From the NCBI GenBank assembly GCA_020631735.1, contig CM036179.1, forward strand, positions 27,085,063-27,149,062: a stretch of DNA of 64,000 nt, read 5' to 3'. This DNA comes from Saccharum officinarum. Lineage: Eukaryota; Streptophyta; Magnoliopsida; Poales; Poaceae. The position numbers and the translations under genes are program-made. Below the pieces are notes generated by a model. That model saw only the letters and a program-made list of their open reading frames with translations, did no database searches and was not told the origin of the DNA. Below are positions 12,148 to 21,265 of this stretch, piece after piece. Numbering within the stretch: position 1 is the first letter of the stretch; every line of letters begins with the position of its first letter.

Positions 12148-14015
12148 TGTCACACCCGGTTTTCTAAAGAACAAAACCAGGCTAATCATATGTGTGCCCA
12201 GGAAGTCCACACATATGCCAGAATGAAAAAAATATCAGAAACAATGTTATTATATAACGTATACACAGCTATATTAACACTTACATCAGAGTATCGCGGA
12301 ACGGTGACTAAACTTCGGGCTCCATTCTTCTCAGGGACGGCTGACTGGGGTAACATATGCCTAGCACTTCTACTAGTCTTCTGGAAACTCCACTACACCT
12401 TTGTCCTTTTTCCGAGTAGCATCTTTTTACACACTGGAGTGTTGGGGAAATAGCAAGAATGAGTCCATGTCGAACTCAACAAGTATAACACAGGGTTCAT
12501 GAGGCTCAAAAAGGCTAGACACTGTTTGACTGCGTTTAGCTTTTAATCATCATATAATTAGCAATTGAGTAGCATCAAGGTAATCCAAATCCCATTAATG
12601 AATCAATGATCAATTGTAATAAGGATAATGAATAGCATTAACATGAGCATAATAATAATCAACAATAATTAAGCATGATATAACAATGGTGATCAACTAT
12701 TCTGTAAGAATCCCCAAGGCCGCTCGTATCCGTGAGCACGGCTAGTATACCAGTTTTTAACTCTACGCAGAGGTGTACACTTTCACTGTGAGTCATGATT
12801 TCCAAATGCATGGGTTTGCAAGGCCCAAAACATCAGAGACCATATAAAGCCATTCAAAAGTTCGTCTAACAAGTTAGGGCCATTAGATTCACTCGGCAGG
12901 CAGATGTAGAACCCCCTTTCCCTGTGGCACAACAACCGCAGCCTATACACACTAGGCCAGGGGCTCGCACTACACCCAACGTGGCAAGCCATTCTTACGC
13001 CATTTAAGGTAACCTCTAACAAGCTAGAAAAGGTCTCTTGAACAACTAAAGCCAGAGCCATATAGCCCTCACAGCTGTAATGTATGTCCCGGTTATCACT
13101 TACAGGTAAGTCCTTACGGAGAGTAACTAGAGCATCAAAATAACCCACATGCTCTAGCCCCCTTTCAACAGTAATAAAATCATCTTAATGGTTGATTGCA
13201 TAATCCATTAGTCAAATTATAAGATCATTGTTCATAATTAAGCGCTAGCAGTAGCTACCCAAATGCATAACTCATAGGTGACAAGGAAACAAGATATCAA
13301 TAGCTAAGTTATAATCTCTATGGTTGTCAAGGAAGACACATGCATATGTATGATAATTTCAGTGAATAGGACAACAAGGATGGTCCCATGTTATACTTGC
13401 CTTAATCAAAGCTTTCCTGATGATACTGCTGGTCTGGCTCAAAATAATACTCCTGATCGTCAAGAAATTGCTCACCGTCTATACTCGATCATTAATCAAC
13501 AACACACATGCATCCAATCAAACATACACGAAGCAAACAAAGAGATACAATTAGAACAGTACACCAATAGTAACAAAACAGTAATAAAAGTTTATATACT
13601 AGCTGACCCTTGATCCGGCTTGATCAAAATCGAGTTCAACTTGGCTCCCTCCCTGACGTGGAGTTCGAGTGGGACAAGGAATTGGACAGCTGATACATGT
13701 GTTGAGAACGTGCATTGGCTGGCTGCCTTCGGGTGATGGGTTTAACTTTTGAACCCAATGCATACGACAAGCACTTTTGGAAAACCAACACTGAGACATG
13801 CAAACTTCCTTATTTAATGGTTTCTTCTTCCATGTATATACATATATATATGTTCGGCAGCCATATACGGAGTATATACTTATACAAATCTAAATCACGT
13901 GCTTGCCAAGTATCAAGTATATACGTATATATAGCTTGCTCAGGTTTACCACATCTTGGCCAGCACAATTTCCATCTCTAATTATTCCTAAAGTTTAGAA
14001 TTTTTGGGTGTTACA
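12148..14015 (-). repeat. 5' LTR of the chromovirus, internally deleted (1868 bp)
   Basis: Close to the 3' LTR over 12148-13597 and 13598-14015, but missing about 1.37 kb. The junction reads GTTTATATACTAGC. It joins a TTTATA word on one side to the edge of a TA microsatellite on the other, so the deletion probably arose between short matching TA words. It must postdate integration, because both LTRs are copied from one template. Confidence 0.9.
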
Positions 14016-14020
14016 TATAT
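14016..14020. repeat. Target site duplication, right (TATAT)
   Basis: Five bases identical to 4834-4838, directly after the terminal TTACA of the LTR. Confidence 0.85.
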
Positions 14021-15449
14021 TGTTTTAAAGCTTTTGGTTATGATTGGTGTATTGTTCTTAGTTGTCTTTGCTTTGTCTATTTGTATGTTTCTTTGTGCGT
14101 GGTGCTTGCTACGAGTAGAAGTGAATCGTACCTAAGCGTTGGAGACTAGAAGCTGAGTTCCAGAGCTACAGTTAGGAAGATGATGTTTGAAGATTCTCTA
14201 AGAAAGTTGCTTTGGGTGTAAAGCAAGTTTAAGGCAAGTATAATATGAGGCTCCTTATTACCTAATAACATTATAATCATCTTTGCATGTGCATGTGTCT
14301 AATATGATGAAACATTGAGAACCATACCTAGTATACTGTTGTTACATTGTTCCTTGCTACCTACTGGGTTTATGCATATGGGTAGTTCTTGCTAGTTGCT
14401 CTACTTTAATGAAGAAGCTTCATAATATTGACTAATGGCATATGCAATAATGTTTAAAATGTGCTTTTTAGCAACATGGAATCATAAGGACATATCTGTT
14501 AGTAAAATCTGGGACTTACAGTACAATCATGAGTGCTATATGGCTTTGGCTTTAGCTCAATAGTAAGACCTTTTTTAGCTTGTTAGTGGTTACCCGAAAA
14601 GGCGCAAAAGAGGCTTGACACGATGAGTATAGGATATCGTCTGTTCTTATGAGTATAGCCGCGAAGGAATTGTGCTATTTGAAAGGGGTTCCTATACCTA
14701 CTTGTCGGTTGGAAACCTAGCGGCTATTGACTTGTTAGGGAACCTTTGAAAGACTTTATACTGAATCCTGTCAACTTTCCTTGATAATGGGTCAAGAGAT
14801 TAGCTACCTCAGATGAAAGGGTAAATCATGGCTCATGGTAAAAATGTACAACCTCTACATAGTGTAAAATTATTATAACAGCCATGCTCATGGTCACGAG
14901 CGGCTTGAAAAACTCAAGAAATTATGGGTTCTTATTGTACTATGATGTTGATGCTCATGTTTAATCATTATTGTCGTATTGCCATTGTTTATGATTATGT
15001 GGGAACTGGGGTTTAAGCATAATTTAGTAACTCAGGGTTTAATGTTAAAACTTGATCTACTAAAATTGCTTGTCGTAGTTCAGCCGTGTCAAACTATTTG
15101 AGCCTACATCCCCTCATATTATGCTTGTTAAGCAGTGGTTTGTTTATGCTTGCTTTACTTTTCAATTACTGGATAAAAATCCTGGATGGGTAACAGAAGG
15201 TGGAGCTTGATTAAATTTCTGAGTGCTAGGTGTACGTTACTCCTAGTCAGCCATCCTCTGTGAAGTTGGAGCCTAAAGAAAAGATGAGTAACCATTCCTC
15301 TATACTCTGATGTAAGTGCTAATTATAAGTATGTTTCCGCTATATAACATTGTTTCTGATATCCTCTATTCTGTTGTTGTATGTGTGGACTTCCTGGGCA
15401 CACATATGACGAATCTAGTTTTATTTTTAAAATCGGGTGTTACAGATTA

Positions 15450-15940
15450 TGTCACATTCGGCTCAATTTAAAATTTGGCCCATAGTGGCCCATGTGCATG
15501 TTAATGAGATATTGTGGAGATTTTAATCCCACCTTGGTTGTTAAAGGTAGGATAGACCAACATATAATGCTTCTAGAGTCTATCCCACCATCTCTGGGTT
15601 AATTCTTTTACATGAAGCGAGGACGAAATCGTAAGTGGGATGGTGGTAGGTGTGGTTCGCTCAGTGTGCAGAGAGTGGATCTAAGCCGTTTGGACTCTGG
15701 GGTGTTACAAATGATATCGGAGCTGACCTTCGCGGCCACAGGCGCGTGCGGGTCAGATGTGCGGATATGGGGTTTATTGCGCGTGTAGACCAACATATAA
15801 GGCTTGTAGAGTCCATCCCACCATCCCCGGGTTAATTCTTTTATGCGAAGCGAGGATGAAAGCGTAAGTGGGATGGTGGTAGGTGTGGTTCGCTCAGCGT
15901 GCAGAGTGGATCTAAGCCGTTTGGACTCTGGAGCGTTACA
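15450..15940 (+). mobile_element. Short TRIM-like LTR element
   Basis: A 260 bp LTR-like unit (15450-15709) runs from TGTCACATTCGG to GGGTGTTACA and is followed by ATGATATCGGAGC, close to an initiator-Met primer-binding site (two mismatches). After only about 75 bases a second copy of the last 155 bases of the unit begins (15785-15940, ending GCGTTACA). The layout fits a small non-autonomous LTR element whose second LTR lost its first 100 bases. Matching target duplications were not found. Confidence 0.6.
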
Positions 15941-18900
15941 TGGGGGACAGCACCGATGACCCACTATAGATTGGTAGTGACATTCACAATAGCTCCATTG
16001 GTGTTGGCCCGCTGGGAGCGAGCGTGCGGCGGTGCCCGTGCTATGTGGTGGCTAGGGTTAGTCGGACTGGGAGTCTCAACTGATGGGATTTTGTTGGGTT
16101 GATTCTAGTGGAATGTTGCTTATTCAGGTATATCAGTTGCCCAACCTAAAAGACCCAACACTGAGAATACTGATCGGTTTTTTGGCAAGTTGTGATCGAA
16201 GAGAGGACCAAGGACCAATTTTTTTGGTCTATTCGATCGCGGTCTCGGTCCGTTCAGGTTGAGGCCTCGGTCTTGGTTTTTTTGCCCAGTCGAAGAGAAG
16301 AAAAATTTGACGATGCCTTCTCAAAGAAAAATGAAAATGTGGAAGCATGCAACCATAGACGATAATAACAAAAACAAGAATGGCACAATAATAATAAACA
16401 ACATCCAAGAAAAAAGTAACATAAAAAGGTTCACACACTCCAACATTAGTAAACCACAAAGGTCACAACATTAAACCATAAACCAATAAAGTTATTTATT
16501 TTAAGGTGTGATCAAAGTTGTGAAGATATGCAACTATCTCATCGCTTCAATGAAACATCCACTCAAGTACCTGGAAAGATAAAAGGGGCAGGTGGATTGA
16601 GATAAAAATCTTAGCAAGCAAACTATTTCAACATGATGCTTAAACTACAAGTTATGTTTTGAGAATTTCACAAATGCAGGTAAATCTTTAATGAAAATAG
16701 TTGACTTTATAAATCTTAAAAAATACTTCACGGTATGGATGCATGTACTTACTCACTCTTACACACTCCTTGGACAACGTATGACGTTGTACCACTAAGG
16801 TCGTGTTCCATAGTATACACAATTTGACTTTCATACAAAATAAAATGTATGCATGAATGCAATAGTATGTAATGATCTTCATGTACACCACATAATTTTC
16901 TTCATGAGAAAACAATAGTAAAAGAAGTTCATGTTGATCAAGTCCATATCCTAACAAGTAATTTAAAGTTGGTGTGGTTCTGCATTGTAAGGTTGGACAT
17001 AATTTAAAATAACATGCCAAAGCATGTAACAAAACCATTGCGACATCTATTTGACTCGAATGTCGCCACACAAGAGCACAATCCGTGGTACCACCACCTG
17101 ATTATTAACCACATACTCACTATGCACATATAAAACAAGTATATAAACACACCAAAGCTATTGTACCACCCATCCCTCCAAGAAACTCAAAACAGTGAAC
17201 ATCGTGCAATGCTAATTGCAGCAAGACTTTTTTATCATAACTTTTAATTTTCAAGAAGTATGACAGAGGAAAATACATATTAGAAATCTACAGAAAAAGA
17301 CCTACAACTTTTGTTTAGATACTTTATTTAAATTTTAGATGCTACAAGGTGCAAATTATAGCGAAAAACAAATTATTTAATCTTTTTTAAATTTTCAGGG
17401 AACCAAGGACAAAAAATCCATATCTCCTAGACCACATGTCTAGAAATTTTAAAACTTTGTTAGAACATCTATATTTAGGTAAACAACAACTTTGTAGTTG
17501 TATTTCTTCAGAGATTTCATTATTAAGATTAAAATAGGGCAATATCTTCCATTAATAATTTTGAATATTCAAAAACAGCAGCTAATTCAATATTACATAT
17601 GTGAATGTATACTTTGCTAAAGAGTCCAGATTTTTTAGCAAAGAGAGATACAAAAATTACCTATAACATTCTTATTATCCATCTTTGAAGGAAAAAATCA
17701 AAATTATAAACATACATGCCGGTTAGGCTACCAAACAGCATAACCTACATTAACACTTTAACTGTGATTCTACCTCCTCTAAACGGTAAACCCCAAGACC
17801 AAGAACCATCTAGCACGTCAATTACCAAGATTAAAAGATGACTAATCTCACCTAGAGTTTCTCTAAACTTAGGGCATCAACAAAAAGATGGGGAAAATCA
17901 ATCACCCAATGTACACCACAACTCGATTCTATTTTTCTTTTTTTTCATTGTAATTTCTATTGTGTAGGAGGTGCTAGAGAAGAATAGGACATTGTGGGAG
18001 GGGAGGAGGCATTAGAGCTCAGAGAGAGAGAGAGAGCACTGCTTGCCGTGTTGTATGCCCCATTCTTTGGGATTAAATGGTGGGGGAAAATTTAGATTAG
18101 GGATGACCTACCAGGCTACCACACTATGGTAGTGTTTGGATCCATAGGGATTTTAAGAATCTGGATAGAAAACTCTCAAAATCCTATAATCCCATCGAAA
18201 CACTATAGAATTTTTAAGAATTCGAACACGCAACACAGAATCCAATAAATACCAGAGATGCGTAGGAGAGAGATTGTTTTCATTTTGATTTTACGGCCTG
18301 GCAGAAATGTGTGTCCCTATCCAGTGATAATATCGTTGAAAGGGAGGCTGTGTTCAGCTTCTCACGGTATTTTTTATTTAGAAACCGGATTTTTAAAATC
18401 CCATCAACCATGCCTTATCTTAGCCTTAGGTTACTAAACCACTCCATTGGTACTTTCTTTAGGCACTACGGCGTGCAAGCATAGGTCATAGCTAAAATTT
18501 CACTGCTCAAGTCTTGTACGCCCCTTTCCGGGCAATCGTGGATGATCAAACTGGACCTGTTCGGCTAGCTGTTTTAGAAGCGTTGTAGCTGTAAATTTAC
18601 ACGGTAGCTACAACATTTGATGTCTTACACAGTCAGCCGCGGCAGGCCAAACAGGCGAGATTTGGCTGGCCTAAAATTTGATGATACACCAGATTTAGTT
18701 AGCAACTAAACGTGCTCCTAGCTCAACTATTATAGCGGATTTTTAGCTGGCTAGTTTAAACATGTTCCATCAAACCAAATACTATTTTATATTTTAAATT
18801 ATAAAGTGTTTTGTCTTATCTAGATATAATTAGTAGCATGTATCTAGTTTAAATAGGACTTCATACGATTTAAACAAGTTGTTCGACCGATGGTTTCTGC

Positions 18901-18949
18901 AGTTGATAAGCCGACTAAAGCTCATTTATTATATGGAGTAAGAGAATAA
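15941..18949. other. 3 kb intergenic interval, no gene seen
   Basis: AT-rich DNA without a convincing reading frame. A GA run lies at 18020-18037. At 18540-18790 there is a small element-like block with CCTGTTCGGCTAGC near one side and GCCAAACAGGC on the other. Nothing else was recognised. Confidence 0.5.
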
Positions 18950-19192
18950 GAGCCTGTTTAGTTCACGAAAAGTGAACCCAAAAAGTGTTACAGTTCTGTC
19001 ACATCAAATCTTGCGGCACGTGCATGGAGTATTAAATGTAGACGAAAGAAAAAACTAATTACACAGTTTAGTTGTAAATCACGAGACAAATCTTTTGAGC
19101 CTAATTAGTCCATGATTGGACATAAATTGCCAAATAAACAAAAAGTGCTACAGTAGCTGAACCTAAACTTTTTTCACCAACTAAACAACCCC
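18950..19192 (+). mobile_element. Tourist-like MITE, GTTTAGTT type
   Basis: A 243 bp element from GAGCCTGTTTAGTT to AACTAAACAACCCC, flanked by TAA on both sides (18947-18949, 19193-19195). It carries the family core ATCACGAGACAAATCTTTTG then GAGCCTAATTAGTCCATGAT and AAAGTGCTACAGTAG. Confidence 0.85.
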
Positions 19193-19247
19193 TAAGAGAA
19201 AACATTGTTCTAACCGAACAGGTGTGCTGCACTAGTGATGCAGTAGC

Positions 19248-19563
19248 GACCAGGGAGCAATAAGTAGTAGTGATATTTTAGCTCGGGAACAGTGGAAGAG
19301 GGAGGGACCAGGGAGCAATAAGGCCAGTCTCAGTGGGGGTTTCATGGCTCAGTTTTCAATACATGCACTTTTTGGAAACAGTGCAGAAGAGTTTCATCCC
19401 CATGAAACTCTCTCTACTCTCATGAAACTTTCATCACCTCTCTCTTCATCAATACAGTGTCATGTCAGCGTATTTAATGTCCATAAAACTCTATAAAACC
19501 CCGTTAAGATTGGCCTAAGTAGTAGTGATATTTTAGCTCGGAAACAGTGGAAGAGTGAGGGAG
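19248..19563. repeat. 58 bp tandem duplication, second copy split by a MITE
   Basis: The unit beginning GACCAGGGAGCAATAAGTAG occurs at 19248 and again at 19306. The second copy is interrupted after its TAA by the MITE at 19322-19515 and resumes at 19519. The block lies directly upstream of the BAG6 promoter. Confidence 0.85.
19322..19515. mobile_element. MITE with GGCCAGTCTCAGTGGG ends
   Basis: A 194 bp element from GGCCAGTCTCAGTGGGGG to CCCCGTTAAGATTGGCC, an imperfect inverted pair, with TAA on each side. The interior repeats CATGAAACT words. The first copy of the surrounding tandem repeat preserves the empty target site. Confidence 0.8.
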
Positions 19564-19587
19564 ACTCGTAGTCTCGTGGAAGTGGTG

Positions 19588-19678
19588 GAACCGTCCCGAA
19601 GGAATGCGACCGCGCGGGAGAGCGAACCGAGTCAGCCACCCCGGACCCCGGCCACGTCGCGAACCCTCTCGAACGGTC
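19588..19678 (+). promoter_or_regulatory. Two heat-shock-element-like arrays
   Basis: 19588-19600 reads GAA-cc-GTC-cc-GAA and 19661-19678 reads GAA-cc-CTC-tc-GAA-cg-GTC. Both match the nGAAnnTTCnnGAAn heat-shock-factor pattern with one mismatch in each central TTC unit. They lie about 155 and 80 bases upstream of the TATA-like box of the BAG6 gene. Arabidopsis BAG6 is known to be heat-inducible; control by heat-shock factors here is inferred. Confidence 0.45.
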
Positions 19679-19742
19679 GAACCCCCAACGGCCTCTTCTT
19701 CTTCCACCTCTCCTCGGAGGCCCCTCCTGCCCCCGTTCTCCG

Positions 19743-19750
19743 CATAAATA
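19743..19750 (+). promoter_or_regulatory. TATA-like box of the BAG6 gene
   Basis: CATAAATA in otherwise GC-rich DNA, about 30 bases before a purine-rich stretch that would start a leader of roughly 200 bases ending at the splice donor at 19979. Confidence 0.5.
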
Positions 19751-19978
19751 CCGCGCGTCCGCCCCCGCGCCGCAGCATTCAGAAAGGAAGAACACGCAAG
19801 GAACACAGAAGCGCTCGCGAGAAGGAAGGGAAGAGAGAGGACGACGACGGCCTTGGGACCTGCGGACCGCATCGCTCGCCGGTAGCTGACGTCACTCGGC
19901 CCCGTGGTATTTTCAAGGTTTGGTGGTGGCTCGTCTGTCTTATCCGCGCTCTGCTGCTTTGTCTCCGCCCGCCGCACT

Positions 19979-21190
19979 GTAAGTGTGCCCCCTCCTCGCC
20001 TCGCCGTCTCCCATTTACCCCCTATCTGGAAAAATTCTAGATTGCCTGGTTTTGATGCGGTGGTAGCTGTACTGGGTTGGTGGTCCGGGTGATGTTGCTG
20101 CTCCCTGCGTTTCTTTAGGAGGAGGACAGTATGGATTATGGAAGCTATCAGAATGCGGCCTACCTGCAGTCTCGAAATGCGCTGATTTATTCTTTTTCAC
20201 TCACAGCCTAATTAAACTGTCCTATTTTTTGGTTGTGTGTTTGGCCCTCGGCGTCATGCCAGTAAAATCAAGATACTTTTTCAGAGGAATAGCCCAGATG
20301 CTTTGTGAAGAATTTTGATTTTTTTTTTAGATTGAACAATTGTGAATTTTGGGTGCACCTGTCACCAATTGATTAGGAATCATGTCAGTCATGTCTAGGG
20401 AAAAACAATAATATGCTTATGTATAGAAAAATTGGGAAACAGTGGGATCTACAGAAATTAGTATTATTCACATTCACAAGGTGCCTTCACCTTGTGCCTC
20501 CTTCCATAAACTGTTGCTTTGGGTATACAACAAGGAACTCAATTTCTTGGTACTTGCTTGTAATAATACCACTTGTGTTCAAACTGAGTGTGAATCTANN
20601 NNNNNNNNNNNNNNNNNNNNNNNNNNNNNNNNNNNNNNNNNNNNNNNNNNNNNNNNNNNNNNNNNNNNNNNNNNNNNNNNNNNNNNNNNNNNNNNNNNNN
20701 NNNNNNNNNNNNNNNNNNNNNNNNNNNNNNNNNNNNNNNNNNNNNNNNNNNNNNNNNNNNNNNNNNNNNNNNNNNNNNNNNNNNNNNNNNNNNNNNNNNN
20801 NNNNNNNNNNNNNNNNNNNNNNNNNNNNNNNNNNNNNNNNNNNNNNNNNNNNNNNNNNNNNNNNNNNNNNNNNNNNNNNNNNNNNNNNNNNNNNNNNNNN
20901 NNNNNNNNNNNNNNNNNNNNNNNNNNNNNNNNNNNNNNNNNNNNNNNTCAAAATGAGTGTGAATCTATTGGTTTATTCATCTAGAAATGTTCCATGTTCT
21001 TCCACGAATTTAACATCGTTGGTGGATGTTGACTATCTACAATTCTACATATGCTAGCAAAAAATTAGTTATTCAGTTCCTTATGATTTCCGAATTAACG
21101 TGATGTTTTCACTGTTGATCAGTTGCTTAGTTGTATTCATAGCTCCACAAACTATATTCAAGCTTACATGTCTCTTCTCCACTGTTGCAG
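19979..21190 (+). other. Leader intron of the BAG6 gene
   Basis: A donor CACT/GTAAGTG at 19979 and an acceptor TGTTGCAG/GT ending at 21190 bracket AT-rich DNA with no reading frame, directly before the start codon at 21266. The assembly gap lies inside it. The model rests on splice-site sequence only. Confidence 0.55.
20599..20947. other. Assembly gap (349 N)
   Basis: Bases are undetermined. The words on each side are nearly the same (CAAACTGAGTGTGAATCTA before, CAAAATGAGTGTGAATCTA after). The gap may therefore hide a tandem repeat or be an artefact of joining overlapping contigs. Confidence 0.98.
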
Positions 21191-21265
21191 GTATCACAGC
21201 CATAATACCTGTTCACAGGTCTAGGCATTTATCCTACCAGTACATATAGACTAGTAACAGCTAAT

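Larger units (their letters stand above)
4839..14015 (-). mobile_element. Ty3/gypsy chromovirus-type retrotransposon, Tekay/Del-like, defective
   Basis: This is a complete LTR-to-LTR insertion on the - strand. LTRs begin TGTAACACCC and end GGGTGTGACA on that strand. A target duplication TATAT sits at 4834-4838 and 14016-14020. The primer-binding site matches initiator tRNA-Met and a polypurine tract abuts the 3' LTR. The internal region is only about 4.07 kb and holds the RT thumb, RNase H, integrase and a chromodomain-like tail; gag, protease and the RT core are missing. The element is therefore non-autonomous. The LTRs differ by roughly twenty bases by eye over about 1.87 kb of shared sequence, which suggests a fairly recent insertion. 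Tekay placement rests on LTR size, termini and tail. Confidence 0.9.
2893..15444 (+). mobile_element. Tekay/Del-like LTR (probably solo), split by a nested element
   Basis: The LTR runs from TGTCACACCCC at 2893 to GGGTGTTACA at 15444. Removing the nested element (4839-14020) leaves about 3.37 kb, the size expected for Tekay/Del-type LTRs. Its last 60 bases (TGTGTGGACTTCCTGGGCAC onward) match the 3' edge of the LTR of the nested element, so both belong to one broad family in opposite orientations. A TATA-like stretch lies at 3432-3442. No primer-binding site follows 15444 and no internal domain is present, so it is a solo LTR or a truncated end. The flanking five bases (TGGGG before, GATTA after) do not match. 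Confidence 0.65.

Noticed and set aside
2888..15945. TGGGG at 2888-2892 and again at 15941-15945, as if 2893-15940 were one element with a target duplication
   Set aside because: The left LTR and the right short LTR are different families and a clean LTR end already occurs at 15444. A five-base match can be chance, and I could not build a consistent insertion order.
16229..17071. Short frames with hydrophobic stretches
   Set aside because: No family resemblance and no gene-like context in an AT-rich interval.
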